Positions 1 through 8,369 are shown, counted from the first letter of the stretch. The stretch: DNA of 64,000 bases from Bacteroidota bacterium (GCA_009773515.1 WSXX01000027.1:1-64000); one strand, 5' to 3'. Translations and numbers: made by a program. Notes: a model not told the origin generated them from the letters alone.

Positions 1-90
1 GGCCTACTTTGCTCCGGAATGGGTGGCCTACTTTAGTCCGGAATGGGTGGCCTACTTTGCTCCGGAACGGTGGCATACTATAGTCCGGAT
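1..90. repeat. Tandem 24-bp direct repeats, probable end of an IS21-type element
   Basis: Three nearly identical 24-bp units (1-24, 25-48, 49-71) each begin with ggcctacttt and contain tccggaa. A fourth, diverged and shorter unit runs from 72 to 90. IS21-family elements carry multiple repeated transposase-binding sites at their ends, and this unit resembles those of Bacteroidota IS21 elements from memory. The istA/istB genes would lie left of the window, so the assignment is an inference. There are no spacers, so this is not a CRISPR array. Confidence 0.5.
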
Positions 91-486
91 TATTCACTAG
101 CCACCTAATGTTTTTTAAACAAAGTTATAATCTTATCAATATTTTGATCAATAATTTTCATTTCTCAAAAATACTAACTTTTTATTCTTAAGGAAACTTA
201 TCAGTCAAACCGAAAAATAACCTGCCTGCCGGACTACAACCTTCTGAAAAATTACTATTTCCGGCCTTTGATTATTTTGCTGATTGAGTATACTTTGTTA
301 TTCAATTCCAATAAGTTGAATGTTTTTTATATTTGAATAATTCCAGAATCCGTTTTTTATACCAATCCTGAAATGTCTTATCCTTAACATCCTTTATTAA
401 GATTGTCTTCCACGTGCTAATGGTTAGGTTTGGATTGTTTGTCCTGGAGAGTTTTAATAGCGGACTTTAATCGCCGGTAGTTTTCC
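91..486. other. Gene-free AT-rich stretch
   Basis: About 400 bp between the repeat array and the first minus-strand gene. I see no convincing coding frame, RNA gene or strong hairpin. It probably holds the 3' flank of the neighbouring gene and the junction with the putative insertion element. Confidence 0.5.
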
Positions 487-1038
487 TTAATTTACCGTTA
501 GACTATCTCCGTTTAATCCTAATGCCGCTTTTTTATCAGTCAACAAACTCATTGCCTTTTCACTTAAGTATGCGTTATATTCATAAGAACTACCTTCATA
601 TTTATATTTGAATTTCTTAAAGTACCTTCTTGTTTTTGAGATTATAAAATCCGACCATTTTACAAAATCAGCATTTTTCTCAATCCATTGAAGATTATCA
701 ACAAATTTAGGCTGAAAATATAATCTGCCTCTATGTAAATAATTTTCCCAAGTTATACAACGGTCAAAATCCAATACAGGGCTTGAATTATTGTCAATCA
801 GCCAACAATTAAATTTTTCAATAAAGTGAAACCTAATATCTTTCAAATCCTGCTTTCGGATTAAATGCACCCTACTTCCCTCTTTTATGTGGTCCCGAAT
901 CAAAGTATCGTCAATTATCGTAGGATTCTCCGTTTTATGATAATAGGACAAAAAACAAATGTCGTCAAACGATTTTAAAAAACTATTAAAGTCATTTTGG
1001 TCATCAGGATGCAAGAAAAAATTGATCTGTCTACCCAT
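487..1038 (-). CDS. Hypothetical protein, 183 aa
   Basis: I do not recognise this protein. It has no signal peptide or membrane segment, so it is probably cytoplasmic. It is rich in aromatic and charged residues (Phe, Tyr, Trp, Asp, Lys), with a basic patch near residues 134-147 (SKTRRYFKKFKYKY). The start is the ATG at 1038, about 90 nt downstream of a promoter-like TATATTTG on the minus strand. It is the last gene of the accessory array and has its own copy of the repeated promoter module, so it is probably transcribed alone. Base composition is visibly AT-richer than the core genes to the right. A cargo or immunity-like role is possible, but nothing in the sequence proves it. Confidence 0.75.
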   Translation of the reverse strand: MGRQINFFLHPDDQNDFNSFLKSFDDICFLSYYHKTENPTIIDDTLIRDHIKEGSRVHLIRKQDLKDIRFHFIEKFNCWLIDNNSSPVLDFDRCITWENYLHRGRLYFQPKFVDNLQWIEKNADFVKWSDFIISKTRRYFKKFKYKYEGSSYEYNAYLSEKAMSLLTDKKAALGLNGDSLTVN

Positions 1039-1110
1039 TTATGCTTTGTCTTTTAAAATATAGGCAATGTGCAAAAATATGCTATTGCTTATATATTCAC
1101 TTAAGTATCT

Positions 1111-1172
1111 GCCCAAGTTTGCAAAGCAAATATAACAAGCTTTCAAATATAAAGCCCATCCTGCGATCTTTT
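1111..1172 (-). promoter_or_regulatory. Promoter module, copy A
   Basis: On the minus strand this reads TATATTTGCTT (the -7 element TATATTTG occupies 1127-1134) followed by GCAAACTTG. It is preceded by GGGCTTTATATTTGAAAGC and a short A-rich stretch. The arrangement matches two other copies, at 4299-4360 and 6437-6505. It lies upstream of the 183-aa gene, with a leader of roughly 80 nt. Confidence 0.55.
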
Positions 1173-1216
1173 AATTTTGATTGCTGAATAATACTTTTAT
1201 TGAGCGTAATACTTTG

Positions 1217-2095
1217 TTAATCAACATTCATCTCAATATTAACTTGTATCTTTCCGTCATCATCTTTAGTCTTCGAAGTTGTCCTTCTTGTATCAGGTTG
1301 CAGGTTTCCTTTAACAATCTGAATCACATCATTATGAAGTTTCTCATAATCAATGTCCTTCTTATAAGTAAATGAATAAAGTGTGCCACTGATTTCATCA
1401 GTTGCAGTGTCCAGTCTTTTATCCATTACGTAATCAAAATGTTTGGTATCACCATGAAACATAAGAACATGCAACCTATAAAGCTGGTCTTTATCTGTAC
1501 CGTCGGGATTTGTACTGTATACATAATAAACAACTTTTGTAAAACTCGAAGAAAATCTATCCTTTGGTAGTTCCGCGAACCATTCGTAACCCCAAATATT
1601 TTTATCGTCAAGCTTAAAATAATCAAAATTGAAATATTCATTTAATCCATCAGGAAGATTATTCTTTTTGTAAGCTTTATAAAGTAAACTCTTGTATTCC
1701 TGACCTTTCTTATAATTACCAAGTCCAAAATAAGAGACAACAATATTTTTTATCATAAAGTACTCTTTCTCTGCAAATTCACTATCAAATCTTTTTACAC
1801 CTTTTTTAATCAACTCCAAAGCCTCTAATCCATAATCCAATGAACTCTCAAAATTTTCATTTGCGCGACTCTCGGATTCGAGATAAGATACAATTGCTGT
1901 CAAATACAATAAGTTATAATCATATAAAGTGTCTGATTCAGGAATTTTTGTTTCAAGTTCTTTTAGTTTTAAATATCCCGAATCAATCTGATTATTTTGA
2001 ATCAAACTGTCAGCATAATAAAACTCTTCATAAATATTTGTTTGCCCAAATATTAATAAAGGAGTTAGTGTAAGCATTAGAAATAGTTTTCTCAT
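1217..2095 (-). CDS. Exported hypothetical protein, 292 aa
   Basis: The N-terminus MRKLFLMLTLTPLLIFGQ is a signal peptide with a cleavage region near residue 18. The in-frame extension upstream begins with TTG and would bury the signal peptide, so I chose the ATG at 2095. The body is mixed alpha/beta, with a helical, possibly TPR-like first half (YADSLIQNNQIDSGYLKLKELE) and an acidic, charged C-terminus (KTKDDDGKIQVNIEMNVD). It is probably periplasmic or surface-associated. It is the distal gene of a minus-strand series with the lipoprotein genes at 2210-2731 and 2774-3121 and the TPR gene at 3159-4166. Function unknown. Confidence 0.75.
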   Translation of the reverse strand: MRKLFLMLTLTPLLIFGQTNIYEEFYYADSLIQNNQIDSGYLKLKELETKIPESDTLYDYNLLYLTAIVSYLESESRANENFESSLDYGLEALELIKKGVKRFDSEFAEKEYFMIKNIVVSYFGLGNYKKGQEYKSLLYKAYKKNNLPDGLNEYFNFDYFKLDDKNIWGYEWFAELPKDRFSSSFTKVVYYVYSTNPDGTDKDQLYRLHVLMFHGDTKHFDYVMDKRLDTATDEISGTLYSFTYKKDIDYEKLHNDVIQIVKGNLQPDTRRTTSKTKDDDGKIQVNIEMNVD

Positions 2096-2209
2096 ATTTT
2101 CAACTTTTAGGGTGGTTCTTTTTGGTAAGTTCAATGGCTGGAGATTTTTATTTCCGGCCAGAACAATTTTTATATTTTAGACTAAAACTATTTGTGGGCT
2201 TTCATTTAT

Positions 2210-2731
2210 TCAATGCCATCTGTAAACGGCCGATTTTAAGGGGTCAATATTTTTAAACTCGTTAAAGTTCTTGTGTTTGTTGTTTTCCCACCAGTCGAAA
2301 TAAGCTTTTGCGGCAATTTGATGTGATTCAATGGAATAATCTAAACTCAATTCATTCGAAACTCTGAGTGTCAGAATCGGATTCTGAGAAGGGAATCTCA
2401 TAATCAAATACTCACTTTGACTTGCCACAGCTCTGATCGATTCAACTGTCCATAAAACATACATGCCCAATGTGCACTCTGGTGCATATAAGGATGAAAT
2501 TCCATTGTGTGGGAAATTGGTAATAATCTGAGTTTCGTTCCGGTATTCAAGCAATGCCGGAATGTCTTGATATGTAAAAGCAGGCAAATTCAAGGAGTCG
2601 TATTGGTTCGCTTTCAGCAGTTCAATATATCTCTCCACGCTGAGTTCGGCTTTTGCTTCAGATTCACTTTTCTTACAGCTTATTAAAGCTGTAAGTGAAA
2701 TTAAAACTAAGAATAATTTCAAGGTTTTCAT
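2210..2731 (-). CDS. Putative lipoprotein, 173 aa
   Basis: The N-terminus MKTLKLFLVLISLTALISC is a lipoprotein signal with a lipobox ending in Cys19, followed by KKSESEAK. The mature part has no repeat or motif I recognise. Features include CTLGMYVLWTVESIRAV and a Trp-rich C-terminal stretch (AYFDWWENNKHKNF). From memory, several Bacteroidota DUF4943-like small lipoproteins have this layout (a short secreted domain with VLWTVE), but I do not assign that family firmly. It is probably co-transcribed with the flanking minus-strand genes: 42 bp separate it from the upstream lipoprotein gene. Confidence 0.75.
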   Translation of the reverse strand: MKTLKLFLVLISLTALISCKKSESEAKAELSVERYIELLKANQYDSLNLPAFTYQDIPALLEYRNETQIITNFPHNGISSLYAPECTLGMYVLWTVESIRAVASQSEYLIMRFPSQNPILTLRVSNELSLDYSIESHQIAAKAYFDWWENNKHKNFNEFKNIDPLKSAVYRWH

Positions 2732-2773
2732 AGTTTGTAGGATTGGTCTGGGGATTGTAAAGTTACAATTGTT

Positions 2774-3121
2774 TTACCTTCCATCAAGCTCAATTTTCTT
2801 AATATCTGCAACTTTTATTGGCTTAATCGGGATATTAAAGATTGCTGATTTACTGCCAATAATCATACTATCCTGCAGAGAGGCTGTCACAAAATAGAAA
2901 GTCTGTCTGGTATTATCATTTTTTGTAATCCGAATGCCTGACTGCAGTGAAGTGCCCAAGATCACTTCTTTGCCATTTTTATCAGTAGCTTTTATCTGCG
3001 TTTTTCCAACTTCGGGTTTGCCTTTTTCCAGCGCACTTTGTAAATTGTTTGTTGTTGTAATATAGGTAGCACAACCTGTCAATATTGCTGTAAAAACCAT
3101 GGCAATTATGAACTTTTTCAT
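2774..3121 (-). CDS. Small putative lipoprotein, 115 aa
   Basis: The signal MKKFIIAMVFTAILTGC gives a lipid-modified Cys17. The mature domain of about 98 residues is probably a small beta-rich fold: alternating strands around GKTQIKATDKNGKEVILGTS and a C-terminal stretch ending in KVADIKKIELDGR. The end resembles small Bacteroidota envelope proteins that describe a conversion constant or response, but that is only an impression. It sits 37 bp downstream of the TPR gene on the same strand, so translation from one mRNA is likely. Function unknown. Confidence 0.75.
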   Translation of the reverse strand: MKKFIIAMVFTAILTGCATYITTTNNLQSALEKGKPEVGKTQIKATDKNGKEVILGTSLQSGIRITKNDNTRQTFYFVTASLQDSMIIGSKSAIFNIPIKPIKVADIKKIELDGR

Positions 3122-3158
3122 AGTGTGGAAATTATCGGATTAAAGATTTCTTTTACGG

Positions 3159-4166
3159 CTACTTTTGTTTCCCTCTGACCTCCTTTACATAATCTTTAAT
3201 GGAATTTAAAAACTCCTCCGACAACTGATACGCAACAAATGGATGCTCGGGTAGAATTATTTCATATAAAATGAATTCATTTACCAGATCCTTTTCAACA
3301 GCCATGTCTAAAGCTTTAAATTCAGGAAACTTTTTTAGCTTCTTCTTATCAAAAGAAACCATTAAACCCAATAAACACTCCCTAACTTCTGTCGTTGAAA
3401 AAGAACCATCTTTAATTCCCATGGACTCTTTATAACCAGGTTCGTATCTCCAAACAGCTTTAGCCATTGCATAACCCAACCAATTTTCGTTAAACGAAAT
3501 TTTTACTTTATCAATTCCAACACTATCAATAATCATTTGAGGATTAAAAGTCCAATCATCAGCGTTTAACTTTTTTAGCTTATAAATGGTGTTAAACGAA
3601 TTTTTAATTCTTGCATTATTGCGATTTAAAATCATTGCAAGTGTGATTTCATCAACTGCTTTATCAATTTCACCTTGTGTCTTGTATGCATCAGCTAAAA
3701 ACCAATGAGCCATATAATCAATATAATTCAAGTTGATTGTCTTATTATACCATTCAATGGCTTTATCAAAATCACCTTCAATACCATAAGTCTGACCAAT
3801 GTACGTCATAACTTTGTAATATGATGAATCCTCCTTAAGTGCTGCTAAATACATTTCTCTGGCGAGAGAAAATTTCTTATCCTGAAAATATTTTTCTGCT
3901 TTTTCAACATATACATAAGCGCTACTGTCAATTTTATACTCGTAAGTCGAAATGCTGCTGTCGTCAATAACTCTGTAATAGAAATTATAATTTAAGTTGT
4001 TGGTTCTATCCTCTGGTAGAATCTCCTCTTCCAGAATTTCCAACTCGTATAAAATTCGGGATTCTTCCATTATTTTAATAATTTCAGCGGGTGTATGTAA
4101 CTTCTGCCCAAATCCGGATAAAAATCCAAATACAAAGATTCCCAAAGTCAATAATCGTTTTTTCAT
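3159..4166 (-). CDS. Exported TPR-repeat protein, 335 aa
   Basis: The signal peptide is MKKRLLTLGIFVFGFLSGFGQ. Residues of about 85-200 form at least three tetratricopeptide repeats, seen as the A/Y-rich helices SLAREMYLAALKEDSSYYKV, GDFDKAIEWYNKTINLNYID and GEIDKAVDEITLAMILNRNN. The C-terminal 130 residues are a different, Trp-containing domain (NENWLGYAMAKAVWRYEPGY). TPRs mediate protein-protein contacts, and here they should work in the periplasm or at the outer membrane. It is the first gene of a likely four-gene unit, preceded by promoter module B. The C-terminal domain is not one I recognise, so the partner and role are unknown. Confidence 0.8.
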   Translation of the reverse strand: MKKRLLTLGIFVFGFLSGFGQKLHTPAEIIKIMEESRILYELEILEEEILPEDRTNNLNYNFYYRVIDDSSISTYEYKIDSSAYVYVEKAEKYFQDKKFSLAREMYLAALKEDSSYYKVMTYIGQTYGIEGDFDKAIEWYNKTINLNYIDYMAHWFLADAYKTQGEIDKAVDEITLAMILNRNNARIKNSFNTIYKLKKLNADDWTFNPQMIIDSVGIDKVKISFNENWLGYAMAKAVWRYEPGYKESMGIKDGSFSTTEVRECLLGLMVSFDKKKLKKFPEFKALDMAVEKDLVNEFILYEIILPEHPFVAYQLSEEFLNSIKDYVKEVRGKQK

Positions 4167-4298
4167 AAGACAGTTTTTAAGGTTATCAGTTTAGTTTCAT
4201 TCTATGCTGCAAATTGCAATTATGCACAACGGTTATATATGCGTACTATTGTAATGTCTTTGGCCTGAATTCGCTCACTGCATGCACAATTACCAATT

Positions 4299-4360
4299 CA
4301 AGCTTGCCAAGCAAATATAAAAACCTTTTTAAATATCAAAGCCATCTCTCGGACTTTTTA
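4299..4360 (-). promoter_or_regulatory. Promoter module, copy B
   Basis: This is the best-formed copy of the module. On the minus strand, a -33 TTTG (4337-4340) is separated by 17 bp from -7 TATATTTG (4312-4319), matching the Bacteroidota promoter consensus. The upstream part GAGATGGCTTTGATATTT and the downstream part GCTTGGCAAGCTTGAATTG are shared with copies A and C. It drives the TPR/lipoprotein unit, with a leader of about 145 nt. Confidence 0.65.
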
Positions 4361-4429
4361 CATTTTTAAATTTGGTTGCGAGTTTTGATATTAGTCGTCT
4401 CATTTTCTCTTAATTAATATTTACCGACA

Positions 4430-4948
4430 TTATTTTACTTCTCTTTTTCTCAGCAGTTCTATTTCAATATTCCAGTCATTTTTCGCTCTGTCCAAAAGAT
4501 CTTTGATTTTATTTTTGGATTCGGCGATTTCAAATTGAGTAGCATCCGGACTCAAAGGAGGTGGCAGTGTGTAGCAACCTACACAAATTGGTTTTATTTC
4601 ACTTCGGGATGCCAGACATTGTGAAATATCGATATACTCAGCTTCACGATAGTCAGCATAGATAATCCATTTTGATTTGTCCGAAGGGAATTGTGAACAG
4701 CTATCAAAAGATTTTCCTTTTATCAATTTGGTTTTAGTTTCTCCTTTAAATACTTCAATTATTTGGAATGTATAAGAGTAGTCTGAGGTGTCAGATTCAA
4801 TTAATTCACCAAGGAAAACCAATTCTGAATTATTAAAACTAAATAACCTCAAACTATCCAATTGTCCTAAATCTTTACAATCACAGCAATAAGCCTGACC
4901 AGAGATAAAGATTATTGTTACGATCAATATTTTTTTGAGTAGTCTCAT
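4430..4948 (-). CDS. Secreted TIMP/netrin-like domain protein, 172 aa
   Basis: The N-terminus MRLLKKILIVTIIFISGQAYC is a signal peptide leading straight into the motif CCDC. The domain then has the layout of bacterial tissue-inhibitor-of-metalloprotease-like (NTR-fold) proteins: a CxC start, a strand LVFLGELIE, a strand YTFQIIEVFKGE, a Cys in SFDSCSQF, a strand KWIIYADY, and another Cys in DISQCLAS. A later CVGC follows. In this fold the N-terminal cysteines form disulfides with the downstream ones. The ATG at 4948 is preferred over an upstream in-frame GTG because it starts the signal peptide. The role is unknown. Inhibitory activity against proteases is not implied for bacterial members. 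Confidence 0.75.
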   Translation of the reverse strand: MRLLKKILIVTIIFISGQAYCCDCKDLGQLDSLRLFSFNNSELVFLGELIESDTSDYSYTFQIIEVFKGETKTKLIKGKSFDSCSQFPSDKSKWIIYADYREAEYIDISQCLASRSEIKPICVGCYTLPPPLSPDATQFEIAESKNKIKDLLDRAKNDWNIEIELLRKREVK

Positions 4949-5053
4949 ATTTTTACTTTTTTGCACCAAGAAGCAACAATTTTCAATAAATGTGCAATCT
5001 TTCTATTTTTAACCTTGCGCCCGTGAGAGTTTAGCCTTTAGCACTCGTTTTTA

Positions 5054-5605
5054 TTATCCAAGTAATATGTTTCCTTCTGTATCTTTCTTTGGTCCGAAAA
5101 ACCCATAGTTTGGAAACATTTTTTTTCCTAAATAGAATGAAAGTCCACAGATTGATACAACCAGAACAACATCAATAATTCCATAAATTCCAGATTCTCC
5201 AATATTGCCTATTGATTTAAAGATGCTGGCAATTGCAAGCATTCCTAAAATGTTATAAATGTATCCTTTAAATTTCGACACTTCTATCGCAAACCAAATT
5301 GTCAAAAACGGAAGTACAAATGCAATTGGAATAAGTAATGGTGAAAGTGTAGAAAATAAAACTATCCCAACCAGAATTTTAGCAATAATGGTTAATGCAA
5401 GCAGTCCGAGCAACAAATTGTTTAATGTCTTATACTTTTCTTTGGTCTGTGGATCTATTGTAGAAGCAATTAAAACAGAAATTGAAGTTTTGTCATAGTA
5501 CTGTTCTGATAATTCATTTAGTATTTCTTGTCTTGGTGTATTGACCTGAATTCTGTCTTTAATTGTCTTTAAAGCTTCCTTTTTGTTTAGGCTTTTCTTT
5601 GTCAT
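5054..5605 (-). CDS. Integral membrane protein, 183 aa
   Basis: The N-terminal 45 residues are soluble and charged (KKEALKTIKDRIQVNTPRQE), followed by a phrase typical of small stress/scramblase-like membrane proteins (LNELSEQYYDKTSISVLIAS). About four hydrophobic segments follow: residues of about 63-83, 85-107, 113-130 and 141-160. The C-terminus is KMFPNYGFFGPKKDTEGNIL. Bacteroidota genomes carry many proteins of this build as single genes, without known function. It lies between the TIMP-like gene and the 208-aa exported protein in one minus-strand unit probably driven by promoter module C. Confidence 0.75.
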   Translation of the reverse strand: MTKKSLNKKEALKTIKDRIQVNTPRQEILNELSEQYYDKTSISVLIASTIDPQTKEKYKTLNNLLLGLLALTIIAKILVGIVLFSTLSPLLIPIAFVLPFLTIWFAIEVSKFKGYIYNILGMLAIASIFKSIGNIGESGIYGIIDVVLVVSICGLSFYLGKKMFPNYGFFGPKKDTEGNILLG

Positions 5606-5700
5606 GGATTTTTTTTTAAAATGTGTGCCAACAGGTTGCAGCTATGTCCAGTAGCCGTTTTGTGGGGTTCTTCACTGTCCAAAGGTACAAAAGGCATTAC

Positions 5701-6327
5701 TTATTCAAAATCATCAAAGTTTCCCGTCCAATTTGGCCATATCAAATCCTTCCATCTATTCTCTCTTACATATCTATTCCATGCTGTGTAGTATGTACTA
5801 ATTTGATAGGAGCTATGTGGAATATATTGCTCATCATAGACTATATGTATATCCAGATTTATCTTTTCGTCGTTGTTGCTAAATATTAAGTCAAGACCTG
5901 AAATTAACAATACATCATAATTGTTGAACTTGTAATAATAGATGTTTTTATCTGTAGTAAATCCATACCAACCATTAGTAAAGTATTTCCTATTTGCTAA
6001 TGTAATCATGAAATTATAACTGGGAGTGACTGAATCAAGCGGAAAATTTGTTTTAAAGTCATTAACAGCATATATCGAATCGAATACACTCTTCGGAACT
6101 TCCGGTTGTCTGATACTTGGGTAAATTGCAACAATAATAAAAAAATCTTTTTCGGGAATTATATTCAAGTTTTCTAATACTTCAAAATGTCTGTTTAATG
6201 CTGCTAAAAGAGGATCATTTAGTTGAGTTATTACTACTGAATTAAATTTAAAATCATGGTGATAAACTTGACTTTTAATATCAAAAGTGTTGAATAGAAG
6301 AAGAATCAATAATATTTTAACCTTCAT
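5701..6327 (-). CDS. Exported hypothetical protein, 208 aa
   Basis: The signal peptide is MKVKILLILLLFNTFDIKSQ. The mature protein is aromatic-rich and probably beta-rich (NKNIYYYKFNNYDVLLISGL, DIHIVYDEQYIPHSSYQIST) and ends in WPNWTGNFDDFE. I recognise no family. It is the promoter-proximal gene of a unit with the membrane protein and the TIMP-like protein, about 120 nt downstream of module C. The AT-rich composition fits the rest of this accessory block. Confidence 0.75.
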   Translation of the reverse strand: MKVKILLILLLFNTFDIKSQVYHHDFKFNSVVITQLNDPLLAALNRHFEVLENLNIIPEKDFFIIVAIYPSIRQPEVPKSVFDSIYAVNDFKTNFPLDSVTPSYNFMITLANRKYFTNGWYGFTTDKNIYYYKFNNYDVLLISGLDLIFSNNDEKINLDIHIVYDEQYIPHSSYQISTYYTAWNRYVRENRWKDLIWPNWTGNFDDFE

Positions 6328-6436
6328 TGTTTTAATTTAGAAATGCTGCCCTTTAATATGTTTGCAAACGAGAGGATATCCGAACTTTTGAGTATATATC
6401 CCACCTGAATTCAAAAATTACTCCGCAATGATCAGT

Positions 6437-6505
6437 TCATGTTTGTAAGCAAATATAGAAAGATTTTAAAAACCCTAGCCATTCATTGGGCTTTTTCTAT
6501 TACGA
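6437..6505 (-). promoter_or_regulatory. Promoter module, copy C
   Basis: The minus strand shows AATGGCTAGGGTTTTTAAAA, then CTATATTTGCTTACAAAC (-7 TATATTTG at 6450-6457), then ATGAACTG. Downstream GAATTCAGG is also shared with copy B (6404-6412 here, 4264-4272 there). The 383-bp gap 6328-6710 therefore holds divergent control regions: this module for the left unit and a separate promoter for the metal-transport operon. Confidence 0.55.
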
Positions 6506-6639
6506 AATTTATATTCATTGCTCAATAATTAAAGTTTGTGCTATTTGGTGTTTTGGAGCTCTGGTGGCTAAAAAACGTCAAACATTTCATTGCACGCCGC
6601 TTTCCCAAACCACCACACACAAACAATTGTAACCTGCCA

Positions 6640-6671
6640 TTGTTATCCAAGGCGCAATTGTAGTAAATTTG
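6640..6671 (+). promoter_or_regulatory. Promoter of the metal ABC-transport operon
   Basis: TTG at 6640-6642 and TAAATTTG at 6664-6671 are separated by 21 bp, close to the Bacteroidota -33/-7 pattern. About 40 nt separate the -7 element from the first ATG. AT-rich sequence around it (caattgtaac, gcaaattat) could hold a Zur- or MntR-type site, but no clear palindrome decides this. Confidence 0.45.
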
Positions 6672-6710
6672 CAAATTATAAACGGTCTGATGGCCGAAAA
6701 ACCTCTTTAA

Positions 6711-7589
6711 ATGAATAAGCCTCTCCTACTGCTGTCACTCTTTGCTTTTATAATTCTTTCAGCGTGCAATACTGTCAGAAGCCCTGAAAATGAAGCAAAA
6801 ATAATTACAGTCAGCATCCTTCCTCAAAAAACCATTCTTGAGCATATTGCCGGTGATAAGTTTCAGGTTAACGTATTGATTCCGGAAGAGGGCAATCATG
6901 AAACTTATGAACCAACTGCCCGGCAGATGGCAGAAACCGGCAAATCCATTGCTTATTTTAAACTGGGGCATCTCGATTTTGAAGTCAACTGGCTGGATAA
7001 GCTGGTGCAGAATTATCCCGATATGAAAGTTGTAAATACTGCGAACCGTCTGGATCTTATTGTTGGTGAAGAGATTGTTCATGGCGATCATGTTCATGCC
7101 GGTGGCGTTGACCCGCACATCTGGTTATCGGTTTCAACAGTCAGGGTGCAGGCTGAAAATATGACCAAAGGATTGATTGAGCTTGATCCCGAAAATACCA
7201 GCTTTTTTGAAGCCAACTTAACACGTTTTGCAGCCAGTCTCGATTCACTTGATCAGCAGATCAGAGAAATTCTTGCAACTTCCGAAACACGCAGTTTTAT
7301 GATTTATCATCCATCGCTGGGATACTTTGCCCGTGATTATGATCTGGAGCAGATTGCCATTGAACAGGAAGGCAAAGAGCCAAGTCCGGCATATATGAAA
7401 CAATTGATTGACATTGCCGCTGAGAAAAATATAGGTACAATTTTCGTTTCAAGTCAGTTTAACAAACAAAGTGCATTGACCATTGCCGGCCAGATAAATG
7501 CAAAGGTTGAAGAATTCAATCCCATCAGCCCCGACTGGCATAACAATATGCTTTCAATTGCCAGGCAAATTGCCGGTTCATCCCGTTAA
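6711..7589 (+). CDS. znuA: Zinc/manganese ABC transporter substrate-binding lipoprotein (ZnuA-like)
   Basis: 292-aa cluster A-I solute-binding protein that captures Zn2+ or Mn2+ and delivers it to the permease. The lipobox ILSAC lipidates Cys19. Metal ligands of the family are visible: the first His in EGNHETYEPTA, a second His in VDPHIWLS, a third in MIYHPSLGYFARDY, and an acidic ligand expected near the C-terminus (EFNPISPDW region). The usual long His/Asp-rich loop of zinc-specific ZnuA is reduced to a short VHGDHVHAGG. It is followed after 15 bp by the ATPase gene and then the permease, so this is a complete three-gene uptake operon. Zinc is likelier than manganese, but sequence alone does not settle it. 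Confidence 0.88.
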   Translation: MNKPLLLLSLFAFIILSACNTVRSPENEAKIITVSILPQKTILEHIAGDKFQVNVLIPEEGNHETYEPTARQMAETGKSIAYFKLGHLDFEVNWLDKLVQNYPDMKVVNTANRLDLIVGEEIVHGDHVHAGGVDPHIWLSVSTVRVQAENMTKGLIELDPENTSFFEANLTRFAASLDSLDQQIREILATSETRSFMIYHPSLGYFARDYDLEQIAIEQEGKEPSPAYMKQLIDIAAEKNIGTIFVSSQFNKQSALTIAGQINAKVEEFNPISPDWHNNMLSIARQIAGSSR

Positions 7590-7604
7590 ATCCCACATCC
7601 GCCG

Positions 7605-8369
7605 ATGTCAGAAATAGTTGAAATACGCAATGCAAGTGTCGGTTACAGCGACGATGTTGTTTTACGAAACATCAATCTGAGCATAGTTGATCAGGACTAT
7701 ATCGGTGTAATCGGGCCGAACGGCGGAGGCAAAACCACACTGGTAAAACTTATTCTCGGCCTTCTGCAGCCCATGCAGGGAGAAGTAATTTATCACAGCA
7801 ACAATAAAGAAAACCTGATTGGCTATCTGCCACAGGTAAGCCAGACAGACCGTAGTTTTCCCATCACGGTAAGTGAAGTGGTGCTTTCGGGATTGATGTC
7901 GTCCAAAGGTGGCCACGGAAATTTTAACCGCAGCGATAAATTGCGGGCGGGTGAAATTCTGGAAATGATGGGAATAATTCACCTGAAGAACAAAAGTATT
8001 GGTGAACTATCAGGCGGACAGATGCAACGTGCATTTCTGGGAAGAGCCATCATTTCGGAACCACGATTGCTGATACTTGACGAACCAAATACCTTTGTTG
8101 ACAATAAATTTGAGCATGACCTTTACGAACTGCTCCGCCAACTGAACCATAAAATGGCGATTATGATGGTATCGCACGATGTAGGCACCATTACAAGTTA
8201 TGTAAAAACCATAGCATGTGTAAACCGCAACCTGCATTATCACCCATCCAACATCATCACACAGAGCCAGTTAACAGCCTATAATTGCCCGATTCAACTT
8301 ATTACCCACGGCGATGTACCTCACACCGTGCTGGGCGAACATCACCACCACGACCATAAACATGACTGA
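7605..8369 (+). CDS. znuC: Metal ABC transporter ATP-binding protein (ZnuC-like) with His-rich tail
   Basis: 254-aa ABC ATPase that powers metal import. Walker A is GPNGGGKTT (about residues 38-46), the signature is LSGGQMQRA, Walker B is RLLILDEPN, and the switch His is in MMVSHDVGT. The length is normal for the family. The C-terminus carries a histidine cluster, EHHHHDHKHD, that could bind metal. The last eight coding nucleotides overlap the start of the permease gene (ATG at 8362, stop at 8367-8369), which implies translational coupling. It acts on the cytoplasmic face of the inner membrane. Confidence 0.92.
   Translation: MSEIVEIRNASVGYSDDVVLRNINLSIVDQDYIGVIGPNGGGKTTLVKLILGLLQPMQGEVIYHSNNKENLIGYLPQVSQTDRSFPITVSEVVLSGLMSSKGGHGNFNRSDKLRAGEILEMMGIIHLKNKSIGELSGGQMQRAFLGRAIISEPRLLILDEPNTFVDNKFEHDLYELLRQLNHKMAIMMVSHDVGTITSYVKTIACVNRNLHYHPSNIITQSQLTAYNCPIQLITHGDVPHTVLGEHHHHDHKHD

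Noticed and set aside
1-90. CRISPR-like direct repeats
   Set aside because: The 24-bp units are directly adjacent with no spacers. The pattern fits transposase-binding repeats of an insertion element better.
487-6505. Classical integron attC sites in the linkers
   Set aside because: I looked for paired core sites (RYYYAAC ... GTTRRRY) around long inverted arms and did not find a convincing pair. The shared segment is better described as a promoter-bearing linker of unknown origin.
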